From positions 1 through 44,226 of the forward strand of contig JAHLWZ010000482.1 in NCBI GenBank assembly GCA_020536535.1: a stretch of DNA of 44,226 bases. The letters run 5' to 3'. Positions 11,951-21,640 of the stretch are shown one piece after another. Source of the DNA: Pelomyxa schiedti (lineage: Eukaryota > Evosea > Pelobiontida > Pelomyxidae). The notes below the pieces were generated by a model. The model was not told the origin of the DNA. It worked only from the letters and a program-made list of their open reading frames with translations, and searched no databases. The position numbers and the translations under genes are program-made. Numbering within the stretch: the first letter of the stretch is position 1; each line of letters opens with the position of its first letter.

Positions 11951-14900
11951 TCAACTGCGAAGGATGGGACACTTGATAATCAGAACCGTTTCAGGGAGAC
12001 AGGACACACCTGCGACAATCCTGGCCCAATGAATGTCTCCTGGCAGGGTGTGACCCAGATTTTCCTCAATTAGCTGTAGGAATGGCTTCTCTGCATCCCT
12101 TTTACCAGGCATCGAAATTTCTCTTTTCCCAATTGAAATGAGAAGGCTCTGCAGAGTAAACTTGTGGTCAGAGCACAGATGGTTTTTGGCTATTGCTTGA
12201 AGGCAGGCCATTCGCACTTGAATGATAGTCACTGGTGCTCCAGTGCAGTGAATAATGGTACTGGAAAAACAAGGAAGGCCTCTTGAACTTGTTCCTGCTG
12301 GTTTGCTTGGAGTTCGGGAGAGTTTATTTGACCGTAAGCAGCAGTATCCAGAGTAGCTTGTTGCCTTAGATGAAGTTCCTGACAGTTTGTACAGTTCAAG
12401 GGAAACTAATCCAGCTGCAATGCTGGTGGATGTAACAATTGCTGGGATGATAGAACCTGCAAGAGCATGTGCCTCAGTGATTTCTTTAATAGGCAGCCCA
12501 CGGGTCATGCTTAGAAGGTTACCTGCACTGCTCACAAATTTCAAGTGTGTTGGGTCGTCCTTATTGAAGTAAAAAGACTTATTCGTTCCAAAGAGGAGAT
12601 CAAGAAGGTCACTACAACTTTTTACTAGCATATTCTTCCAGACATTGCTTGTACAAGTCGCTTCACAAATCTCACGCAAAGGCTTTGGGCATATTTTGAA
12701 ACCAGTCCAGAAAGGTACACCTTTCTCATCAACGGACTCTGCAGGATGAACAGTCAATAGCTTCTCGATCTCTGTAACAAACCAGGTGCGCAACTGAGAA
12801 TGTATCCAAGCTTGCTTCTGCTCTTGGTTGTGTTGAAGCCCACTGTAAAGGGATACAATATTGCTAGATTTTTCACAGATATCAAAATGATCCTGTATCT
12901 GTTGGCAGCTCATATTTACAGTCAAGGGCCAATCTGGTTGGCGTGCCATCTCAGCAAAAACAGAGCCTTTTTCCCAAAAGATTTCATTAAATCTGTCTTT
13001 TCCCCATTCCATGCAATGTATCGGATTAAAGGGAAATGTCTTCCCTGTGCACACTGCTTTGGCAACGTTGGCTCCCACCACCGGTGGTGAATATTCTGCT
13101 GTGTAGTACGGTATCACAACTTTGCAAGAGCACACCAATCCCTCTGTCCCAGCTTCAAACATCGGAAGATGGTAAAAATGTGCCTTCTCATTCAGTAAAA
13201 CTCTGGCCTCAACGTTGTCAACCCCACAAATAATGGCATCAATGTTTTCCCATAGGGAATCACTAAACTCCCCTTCAAAACAAGCTTCTACCTGAAGCTG
13301 AAGAGCTCTTGAATGGGCAGATAATGAAGAGTTGAGATCAATAATTGCTCTAGATAAGGCAGTGACAGCCTTGTTCCTCTCCACATCTGACTCTCTGAAA
13401 AGCAGTTGCCGGTTGAGGTTGGATTTAGAGATTGAATCATGGTCTGTAACAACTATGCATCCACTATCTTCACATGCAATTCCGGTCATTGCAAAGTTTT
13501 TTATATATTCGCACCCAAGTGCTCCTGCTCCAACTAGAAAGGGCCGTAATCTCATTAACCTCTCTTGAGTACTCCAGCCAAAGATTTCTGCTCCCTTGTC
13601 ATATCTGCTCCCTTTGCCCTAGATTTTAATTTACTTAAAGATGGAGGCAAAACAATAAGGCGATACTGTTGTATCCAACGGTTTTACGTCAGGTAGGCAA
13701 TCATCAGCACTGATGAAATACCATTGGTGGACAGGCGTGTGTAAATGGAGGAGAGCTTTGATAACTTCTTGGGAGGCAAGTCCACCAAGGATAGAATTAA
13801 GTCCAAAAACAACGCCACCCACCTGAGGTGCCAATTTTTCCAAGAGTTCCTTGGAGACAGGAAAGTTGTAGGAATTCACTGTATCAACAATACTTTTTGT
13901 GTCCCTATCATCCCACACATGGGGACTGCATCCAGTGTCTTGCACAAAAGTTGAATAGGCCTTTATAAGTCCAAAAACTGTCATAGAAGTATGTAGATCA
14001 CAGGTTGATGGGAATGAAGGGGCTGTACTTAGACTTTGCTGTAGAGATACCTAAAGAAAGTTAACGATCTATCAGAGGAAAAAAAAAACACTACAGATGG
14101 TGGGAGCGTGTCAGTGATTGACACCCTTTGGTAAGACCCTCCACCAGGGAAAGTACTCCCTGAAGTGCCAGAAAGTTTTGTCAGAGATGAAGCAGATATA
14201 GAAAAAGATGTCTCAGTAAGTATATCTGCAATAGGGAATGGCTCAGAGGCCTCATTGAGACAATTGAGAGCTGTTCCAGAAAAGGTAATAGTATCAAATA
14301 AGGTCAGGCCATGGGATAAATCCGCGGCATTAATTACAAGTACGGTCCCCTCTAAAGCATCGTCCACAAACTTAATCTGGTCAATGGTCTTATCCATTTT
14401 CTCAATTCCCAAGTCGAAAGTGAAGGTACTGGGTCCAAAGTCATTAAAAATTGCTCCCGCAACGCCTATCGACTGTGCAGCAATAAACGGTATTCCTAAT
14501 TGTCGGCACTTTTCATCACATTGTAGGGATAATTTGTCGGGAATGGGGCCTTCAGCATACAACACTGCACTTTGATTCGAAATTCTGACAAGTAACTCAC
14601 CCTCCCTGTGCACAGTCACTTTCACATCTGGAAACCAATACGAAATCCTTTCAAGAATGACTACAGCCATCTCGTTTCCAATGCGCCCTTCTTGATTCGC
14701 AAGTAGAAACTGCGTATTTCAAGCAAGTCGAGAGGAGTGAGTTCGTTTTAGGCCAAAAGTAAATAAATTTTCAAGCTGAAAACAGGGGGAAAAAATCACA
14801 CGTTTGTATTCACGTCCTCTTGGGTCACAAGCCCCTCACAAAACAACTGCAACTCGCCCACTCCCATAAGTGCCAGATCCTTGATTGCCTCGGCGACCAA

Positions 14901-15017
14901 CGGTCCACATCCCACAATTGCAACCGTGGCGCGTCCGAGCGCCTCGACCCCCGACGCTCCGCCGAGCACCGGGAACTGCCTCGAGACCTTCATATACGCC
15001 GACGAAAGGGCCGACAT
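11951..15017 (-). CDS. E1 ubiquitin/Ubl-activating enzyme (UBA1-like)
   Basis: Four exons: 15017-14814, 14709-14095, 14050-13667 and 13618-11951, giving about 956 aa. An E1 adenylates the C-terminal glycine of a modifier, takes it as a thioester and passes it to an E2. The inactive adenylation half begins at SRQFPVLGG with IVGCGP near residues 34-39; an FCCH-like segment (FVDDALEG) follows; and GGLASQEVIKALL corresponds to the conserved GGxxAQExxK block. The active half has GAGALG at 431-436 and SNLNRQLLFR near 467-476. The catalytic Cys is expected in AVCTGKTFP, about residue 591. PFWTG and IPAIVTSTS match conserved E1 landmarks. The C-terminal ubiquitin-fold domain, which selects the E2, is poorly recognisable, and the protein is about 100 aa shorter than UBA1. 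The start fits the YSRQ landmark. It is divergent from the RBR-like gene, 151 bp away. Confidence 0.93.
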
Positions 15018-15168
15018 TGGATATTTCGTTATTATTTGCCAAGTCGGCTCTTACGTGCGCCGCAGCACCCCCGAGGGCAACTCTTTGGTTGGAGTTGCTT
15101 TTGGTCCCCAACTTGGGCATGGAATCCACCAACTCGGAGCGAAAACCTATCAAAAAACCAAAGATAAG
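15018..15168. promoter_or_regulatory. Bidirectional promoter region between E1 and RBR-like gene
   Basis: The two start codons are 151 bp apart and face away from each other. The region contains CCCAACTTGGG at 15107-15117, a perfect 11-mer palindrome around a central C, and CCACCAACTCGG at 15126-15137. Both resemble the CACCAA-N-TTGGTG palindrome upstream of the Ubl gene. A shared promoter would co-express activating enzyme and putative ligase; this is inference. Confidence 0.5.
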
Positions 15169-15716
15169 ATGGACGGGCCTGAAGTACCGACGGCGCAATG
15201 GGTTGAAGACGACGAGGACTATTTGTACATCATGGTTGAGGGTTACGACTCAGCTTACAAGGAGCGTATTAATGACCGACTGAAAAACTGTTACAACTAT
15301 GTATTGTGTTTGGCGCAGTTGTGTGTGCTTTTAATACTTCACAAGGTTGTTGCTGGAGAAGGCATGAAGTTTACCGTTCCTAATGTACGGTTGTGCCCCT
15401 GGTGCAATGCGGAGAACATCCTCAAAGGAACATTCCAGCACTGCAAGCACGCCAACTGCTACAACTGTAACCGTGAATTTTGCTATTCTTGCTTGGGGAA
15501 AAAGGAGCCTGGTGGTGCATGGCCATGCGGTTGGACACCATTTCAACCTTGCCCAACAGGTGTTGCAAAGAGGCAACAGCTTCTATGAACAAAATAAATT
15601 TTAAAAAAGCCACTTATAAGTTATGTGTTGGTATTTTCTCTTTTTTTCCTCTGCCACCAGGCAAAGAAAAAAAGGGAGATGCTGCTGGCAGTGATTTGTG
15701 GAGAATTGCTTTATAA
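15169..15716 (+). CDS. Small RBR/RING2-like zinc protein, putative Ubl E3 component
   Basis: Best model: three exons, 15169-15300, 15346-15559 and 15661-15716, giving 133 aa. The first intron is 45 nt and in frame; reading through it would add a hydrophobic stretch, so splicing is preferred but not proven. The core is CPWC followed by KGTFQHCKHANCYNCNREF, CYSCLGKK, a PCGW turn and a final PFQPC. This spacing matches the RING2 (catalytic) module of RBR ligases, which take the modifier from an E2 onto a Cys; here that Cys would be the one in QHCKH. RING1 and the usual IBR are absent, so this is either a truncated RBR or a partner subunit. The N terminus is acidic and unrecognised. Its stop TAA overlaps the stop of the convergent Ubl gene inside the palindrome TTATAA (15711-15716). 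Confidence 0.72.
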
Positions 15717-15968
15717 GTGTCCTCCAGTGGGTGCATAGACCACGTCAATAACATTGGGCTCTCTTATAGTGAAGTTTCTCAGCTCCCTGGCAACGTCGTC
15801 AAGAGGTTCCCCATTGAGACGTAATATGATGTTTGCCTGCCCGCCAAAGAAACGGTTCCTTATAGTCGACGCTGCATCTTTGGCGAGAGTGCAAAGTGGA
15901 AGAACGAGTTCCTTTGGCTTGTTGGGAAAGCTGGGATGATAAATTTTGACTGTGATGCGGTCTGTCAT
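15711..15968 (-). CDS. Ubiquitin-like modifier with processed TGG C terminus
   Basis: Single exon of 85 aa. The pattern is a beta-grasp: an N-terminal strand pair (ITVKIYHP, KELVLPL), a helix (AKDAASTIRNRF), then ILRLNGEPLDD and RNFTIREPNVIDVVYAP, aligning with the ubiquitin core around LxFxGKxLxDxxxLxxYNI. It ends in TGG plus HL. Mature ubiquitin-family modifiers end in Gly-Gly, and precursors carry a short tail removed by a protease, so the mature form is predicted to end at Gly-83. The tail residues, the absence of ubiquitin's usual residues before GG, and the low overall identity indicate a distinct modifier, not a ubiquitin gene. It is embedded between an E1, an RBR-like gene and USP genes. 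Start: the only Met before the first strand. Alternative: a Ubl domain protein that is never conjugated. Confidence 0.87.
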   Translation of the reverse strand: MTDRITVKIYHPSFPNKPKELVLPLCTLAKDAASTIRNRFFGGQANIILRLNGEPLDDVARELRNFTIREPNVIDVVYAPTGGHL

Positions 15969-16180
15969 TTATTGTTTTTTTCTGGTGTCGTGTCGCCACT
16001 TGGTGCGCTGGGGTGTTTTTTGTTCTTTTTATAGGTCGCAACACCAAGTTGGTGAGCCAAGTGCCGGTTTCGTTACTGTATCTTGGGTACTGACACAGCT
16101 GTGTCAGACAGGGAGAAAAAGTGCGGCACAATTCTTGTTACAAATCAAATTAACACAGCAGCCGCGGATGGTTTCCTTGT
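15969..16180 (-). promoter_or_regulatory. Ubl upstream region with CACCAAGTTGGTG palindrome
   Basis: The 212-bp gap between the second USP's stop and the Ubl start contains the perfect 13-bp palindrome CACCAAGTTGGTG at 16042-16054, about 75 bases before the Ubl ATG. A partial copy, GCCACTTGGTGCG, lies near 15991. The same palindrome occurs in the long repeats at 1945, 1967 and (one change) 7282. A binding site for a dimeric factor is plausible; this is inference. Confidence 0.5.
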
Positions 16181-17675
16181 TCACTCCATTAGACTTTGGA
16201 GTGCTTGCTGTGCTCGGAAGTTCTTTAGCTGAATTATTAACTGTGCCACATTTTTCCATGTTTTGGAGGAAGTCTCCTTGTGCTCAGCAGCTTTTTTTCG
16301 GTGATCTAAAGCCTCTTTTTGACGATCAAGTATAATATTAACTTTCGTTTCTTGGTAAGAGTTAGGTTGGCGAGTATCTATTTCTTGAAATACCTTGAAC
16401 TTGAGAAGCCCCATGCTTCTCACACATATGACTACCATGTTGTCTCTCTTTACATTCCGGGCATAGATCTTGATCTCCGCATTCAAGGCAGGAGTACCAA
16501 CATGCGGTCCACTGCTTGCAAAGTGTGCATTCTTTTTCGGTACTTTCATCATCACTTGTTCCCCACGCATCTTCATCGTTGCCTAAAGATGGAAACCAGG
16601 TTGTAGTGGGTTGCTCAGGTAAAGTGAGATGTGGCTTTATCGGTAAATCGATATCAATCCCGGTGGGTTCAACGTCTGATTTTGTAAATACAAGAAGTAC
16701 AGGGTTCCATTGAAAGCAATACTCATTTGGATCATGGTAACGGTGCTCTACAATTGAATCGTTGAAGTAGAGCCACTCATTAGCTACATTACAGAGAGCC
16801 GTATAATGGAAACCGGCATGCCCCACAATTGACGAGAGCTGATAGGGCTGCCTTTAAAGGAAGTGACAAAAGAATAGCGTAAAGTGCACTGACCCAAACA
16901 ACATCAAAAAATTGGAGTCTGGGTAAAGAGAGATCTCTGTGGGATTACGAGAGGCTATTACGACCCCTGTACCAAGGTCCATATCCAATTTTGAGATGAG
17001 ACTCTTTGAATAACTTGAGATTTGTCTGCTACAAGAGGAGGAAAATACCGAGCTGCAATTAGGGCAGGTTCTCACTGAAGATGATACTAGTGATCTATCC
17101 ACTGAGTCCTGTAAAGAAGATCCAGCAACAGTGATAAGTACACTGAATTTTGGGATATTTTCACTAAACTTTAGCGGCCCCTCTTTGTGCGTGCATTTCT
17201 AACAAAGAGATTTGTTTCAAATGAGCATGCATAGATTGGAATTACCAAGCACCAGAGGGTCTCCGACATGTTGTGAATGAGGAACCTCTCCACAACAGAG
17301 GAGGATCCTTCATCAACAAGTGTGTTCACCAAGAGCGTCAAAAATTTCTATCAAAGGGATTAAGGGAGAGATAAAACAGAGAGCTGTACCAGAGCAGAAG
17401 ACGCCATGTGTGGGTCATTCTCTGACCTCCGCGAGATATGCCTCAGGAATGGTTCTCCACTTCCTCCCTCCATCAAAAAAGACTTGAGCAACCTCTTCGC
17501 CTTTGCATCCCCGGTTATGCAACTGTTCACCTCCTCAAAGTCCACCAAACATTTAATGGCCTGCAGGGTGGCGTTGAGGTAACACGTAAGCCCTGCCGTT
17601 CGTCAGCAGCCAAAAAAAACTTAAAAAAAACGGTGCATCAAACGTGCCGTAGTTTGTCAACCCTCCCCTGGACAT
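16181..17675 (-). CDS. USP-family protease with ZZ-like finger and charged C-terminal tail, paralogue 2
   Basis: Six exons: 17675-17648, 17592-17390, 17347-17246, 17198-16894, 16851-16394 and 16350-16181, giving about 421 aa. The Cys box GLTNYGLTCYLNATLQ puts the catalytic Cys at about 13; the His box GHAGFHYTALC puts His at about 228; YFND follows at about 241-244. TCPNC with further cysteines near residue 148 may bind zinc. From about 321 to 359 a ZZ-like finger (CTLC, WYSCLECGDQDLCPEC, then paired His) would bind a peptide partner. Residues 366-421 are Lys/Glu-rich and likely helical. The first intron needs a GC donor (17647-17646) to keep frame; the GT four bases further breaks it. The first exon pairs head to head with paralogue 3 across 130 bp. 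Family function is cleavage after Gly-Gly; the actual substrate is unknown. Confidence 0.85.
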
Positions 17676-17805
17676 TGATATTTGGTATGACGTGTAACCA
17701 CAGCTGCAAAGCAGGGGGTAAAAAGGAAGATGGACCAACTTGAGTGTCAGGCGAACGAAAACAGACCGCAAAACCAAAAGAACAACCAAAACCCCACCAA
17801 GGACT
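17676..17805. promoter_or_regulatory. Bidirectional promoter region between USP paralogues 2 and 3
   Basis: The two USP start codons are 130 bp apart and divergent. ACCAACTTGAG lies at 17734-17744, close to the middle, and contains the CCAACTTG core seen upstream of the other cluster genes. The flanking genes are paralogues, so the region may descend from an inverted duplication. Confidence 0.45.
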
Positions 17806-19520
17806 ATGGCACAACAGCCCGCGGGGCTACACAATTATGGTGTGTCAGTACCCCAGTGATCAGTATGTCGCCAAACAACGTTTTTTTTTTCGCCCTAGGG
17901 ATGACCTGTTACCTCAATGCGACGTTGCAGGCAATAAAATGTTTGCTGAACTTTGACGAGCCAACTGAAGCCAATACTACTACAACTACTACGACATCAG
18001 CAACGCGAGACCATCCGGCGAAGAGGTTGCTCAAGTCTTTTTTGATGGAGGGAGGAAGTGGAGAACCATTCCTGAGGCATCTTGCACAGAGGTCAGAGAA
18101 TGACCCACACATGGCCTCATCTGCTCTGGTAGAGTATTTTTTTTTTTTTTGTCTTGCCCCTGTCTTCCACAAACAAAAAAAAACGTTGAGCATTCAAAGC
18201 CACACAACAGAAATTTTTGACGCTCTTGGTGAACACACTTGTTGATGAAGGATCCTCCTCTGTTGTGGAGAGGTTCCTCATTCACAACATGTTGGAGACT
18301 CTGTCTTGTCCCTCGGTCACTCTTGTTTTATAGTTGAATAACATCCTCATGTCAAGCAGGCATGCCACCAAGCCAGTTCACCCCTGAAATTCAGTGAAGC
18401 CATTCCAAAGTTCCATGTGCTGATTACTGTTGCTGGCTCTTCATTGCAAGAGTCTGTTGACAAGTCCTTGAGCACACAGTCACATAGTACCTGTATACAC
18501 TGTCATAAAGTAAGCCTTAAAGAAATGACCACAACCCATATCCAGACTGCAACCAAACAAAATTGATAATAACAATTTTGTTTGTAATTCCCAATAAGTT
18601 ACATGATTAAAGCACTTGCTATCTGAATTGGAAATGGAGCTTGGAGAGGGGTTTATCCTGGCTTGTAGTGATCCAAGCAGAATCCGGTTATATCCTGACT
18701 CCTACAATCTAAGAGTTTTCAAGTATGTCTCGTTTTCACCCTGGTTTATGTTTTTACATCTTCCTCAAGCTTGAACTATAACTTAAAATCAATTGTTGGT
18801 CATGCAGGATTCCACTATACATCACTTTGTTACACAAACAGCCAGTGGTACTTTTTCAGTGATGAAAACCTCTCTACGGATACCTATACCGACTTGAATG
18901 TGTACTGTGACAATTGGACTCCTGTGTTGCTTGTTTATGTCAGAGGGACCTTCCTCCCACCTGACGATCAGCCCGTCATATCCCACCACGATAATCCACC
19001 AAGCTTGAGCAACGAAACCTCCTGCAGTGCATTCCTTGATGACGGAGCCTTTACAGGCCCAGAACAAGTCACCTGCAGTACTTGTGAGTTTCCAACAGCT
19101 GCGTGGTACGCCTGTCTAAATTGCCAATGCACAATATGTCCCAGCTGTGAAGACAGGGGGAGGAAAGGACTGAAAGGACACAAGAACCACATTATTGAAA
19201 GGTGTGGTGTTGAAAATTCTGTGAGACACATCTACCGTTGTCGCTCCTGTAAAAAATTTATTGCCAAAGAAGAGGAGCTCTTTCCTAGCAATGGCTATGT
19301 TTATCACATGGAGTGTGCTAAAAGGTGTGGCATAGCATGTTGGTTATGTAAAAAGAAGGTCCCTAAAGAACGACAACCAAGGTAAATGCCAAGACACAAT
19401 AGTCTTAATCAGAACCTCCAAACCAGATTTTCACTACCATGCAAGGGGCACAGAACTTTCTGTTCCTCTGAATGTCACGCAAAGGTGAAGCGATTACAGT
19501 CAAATAAGAATGGAGACTAG
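17806..19520 (+). CDS. USP-family protease with ZZ-like and LIM-like zinc fingers, paralogue 3
   Basis: Seven exons: 17806-17839, 17899-18128, 18211-18315, 18357-18509, 18613-18722, 18770-19381 and 19427-19520, giving about 445 aa. The Cys box GLHNYGMTCYLNATLQ is formed across the first intron (Cys about 15); the His box GHAGFHYTSLC gives His at about 226; WYFFSD follows at 237-242. A low-complexity Thr run sits near residue 38, just after the Cys box. A ZZ-like finger spans about 313-351 (CSTC, WYACLNCQCTICPSC, HKNH). A LIM-like double finger follows (CRSC, YHMEC, CWLC, ending FCSSEC in the last exon). Reading past 19381 without splicing stops at once; using the 45-nt intron 19382-19426 completes the last zinc knuckle, so I prefer it. 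The fingers suggest target recruitment. Exon phases match paralogues 1 and 2 through the catalytic core. Confidence 0.85.
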
Positions 19521-20588
19521 CCTTGGTAGAGGGGGGAGGAGAGAGAGGAGGAAGAAGAGGGTCTCCCCCCAACTACCACCAACCTCGTGTTCTTCCCACT
19601 TCAGAGTAAATCACCACACTAATGACAATGCTTTCTGAGATAACAAGGGTGTATCTTGTTATCTTTGGTGCATGGGAAAAACCATATCATGGTTGTACAT
19701 GTACTAGTTAATTTCCCCTTCAACCTGTATTGGAACTAATGACAGACCGCACAGTAGCGGCCCTTTTCCCCTAGGTGGTACCAGTACAAAAGTTTTTCTT
19801 TTCTGTGCCTTTTTTTTTTCTGCTTAAAGGGGCAAATCAAAAAATAAAATTTGCACCTGCACCAGGTGTGGGAGAAGCGCTTTTCCCCCATTTGGAGCAC
19901 TTTCCCCCCCCGAAGCTGCGAAAACCCCTAAACAGCGATTTAGGCTCATTGATCCATGAATGAATGAATTGAATTGATCCACTACAATGTAGTGGAAATA
20001 ACTCCGCAAATACTCACAATCCATTAATAACTCCACAGTTGATACCTTCGTGGGATGGTTTTCATGAACCCCGCTCAATAGCAGAAGATGCACGTCTGAG
20101 GACAGAGGGATGTTATTGACGGCTACTACTTGGATCGAGCGACGCTTAGAATAGCAGTTCTAAATCTAATGGTAAGTTGCGGAAAGCTAAACGGCGTTGA
20201 CAGCATTGCCCTGCGTGCCACGCACTTGATCTTTGTAACCAAAGAGAGGAAAAATAATTCGTTTTGTCGATCATAGTCACATCAAATTGATCCCCTGATC
20301 GAAGAGGAAAAAATAAATTACAACTTGGTACACATAATCGCACCTCGGCGCCATACGCGTAGCAGAGTGCGGTGTGCGTTGTGCTCACCGAGTTTGGACT
20401 ACAAGAATCCACTTCATCAATGCTGCGTCATCTCCGTGATGTTCACTCCGAATTAGCACTGTGGTTTTTCTTGTGACTGTGTTTTACACTGCTGCATTTT
20501 TTTTTGTAAAGTGTTAGGAAACAAAAAAACTTGGGAGATATGCCGCCAACAGCAGTAGAGTGGAAGGTATCACCGTGACTAGAAAACT
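19521..20588. other. No recognisable gene
   Basis: This follows the third USP gene. Two minus-strand frames exist (20093-19824 and 20412-20146) but neither shows a recognisable domain. A near-palindromic block at about 19975-19995 (TCCACTACAATGTAGTGGA) could form a short hairpin. I see no RNA gene. Confidence 0.4.
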
Positions 20589-20850
20589 ATGGTATCTCTG
20601 TGTTTCAGGCATTTTCATTTACTTTACAAAGAGAAAAACGCCGACGTGTGGAGCGCGTTTTTCAGAGGAACCCTTTGGAGTTGTTGGACGATGGTGCTGA
20701 TGTCAACACAATTGCAAGGCTGTGTGAACTGTCACATGGTTATGCGGTATGGGAAAGCATACCATACCGAAGGCAGAGATGCTGCTGCAGAGAAGCTTCA
20801 CAAATTTTCTCTCACAGCTTTAAACCCAAGTATGTAATCCAGGGGTGAAG
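20589..20850 (+). mobile_element. Diverged fragment of DDE-transposase N-terminal region
   Basis: Two overlapping frames together spell CELSHGYAV and EGRDAAAEKLHKFS. These match the N-terminal exon of the Tc1/mariner-like gene at 42,355-42,630 (CDLSHSYAL, EGKDAAAEKLHRSFS). A frameshift separates the two halves. It ends at the position corresponding to that exon's donor. No catalytic region follows, so this is a dead fragment. Confidence 0.6.
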
Positions 20851-21640
20851 GGTAGTAGCTATTGAAACTGTTCCCTTATTCTGCTCAGCTCCAAGAACTC
20901 GAAAGTGTGTCAGTTTTTACAAGTGAACTGTTGTGGGAAACCCTAACCCTAAAAAACCAGGACCGCAACTAGAGTCGCTTGTGGTGCGCGTGGCGCTGCC
21001 ATAGCGGGATCACGTCGTGTGGGCTCGCGACCAGTTCGTTGCGTTGGTCGCGTGCACCTGTTTCACTCTGTTGAGAAAGAGTCATAAATGGAGAACACAT
21101 CCCGCAGAGACAAGAACTAAGAATTACGAAGAAGAGCGGAGAAAACGTGATCTCCATTTCACGGCTTCAATATATTTGGCCTGCTCCCAACAGGTGTGAT
21201 TGACCCCAATAAACATCACATCCTCTGCAAGACCGCCATCATCACCACCAGCACTCTGAGCTTGGAACAGCTGCTGCTATATACCACGACACCCCTGTGG
21301 GGATCTCAACACACACCCCAAACAGCCCTGGTTCCTCTCCTTGTTTATCACCACGCTCTCATTATCCTAGGAGAGTGTTGCCAAGTTTTTTGGTTCCATG
21401 CCCTGTTTTGTTGCTAATTTCCAGTTTTTGCATCAACACACACATTATGGTACCTGGATCCCCACCCAGACCCGACTCCGAAACAGCATGCACCCCATCA
21501 AACTTAAACCATAAGTACAAAATAGAAATTATTTTTTACTTCTTAACAGCGGTACTTTGTACATAAAAATGCCGAGAAGGCCCAAGTAATGTCTGCAACG
21601 AATATTGCATTGTCCTGATGTAAGACCACATCTTTGGCAT
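20851..21640. other. No recognisable gene
   Basis: Short frames only. Two tandem CCCTAA units occur at about 20,940-20,951, too few to call telomeric. Nothing else stands out. Confidence 0.4.

Noticed and set aside
14820-15198. Frames overlapping E1 exon 1 (plus 14881 start, minus 15198-14836)
   Set aside because: The plus frame is the upstream extension of the RBR-like gene through antisense E1 sequence; the minus frame lacks E1 landmarks. Starts at 15169 and 15017 fit better.
15301-15345. Hydrophobic insert in the RBR-like protein as a membrane segment
   Set aside because: The 45 nt begin GTATTG and end CACAAG, match the usual intron length here and are in frame; most likely an unspliced intron.
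20937-20955. CCCTAACCCTAA telomere-like sequence
   Set aside because: Only two units, followed by an A run; too short to indicate a telomere or interstitial telomeric repeat.
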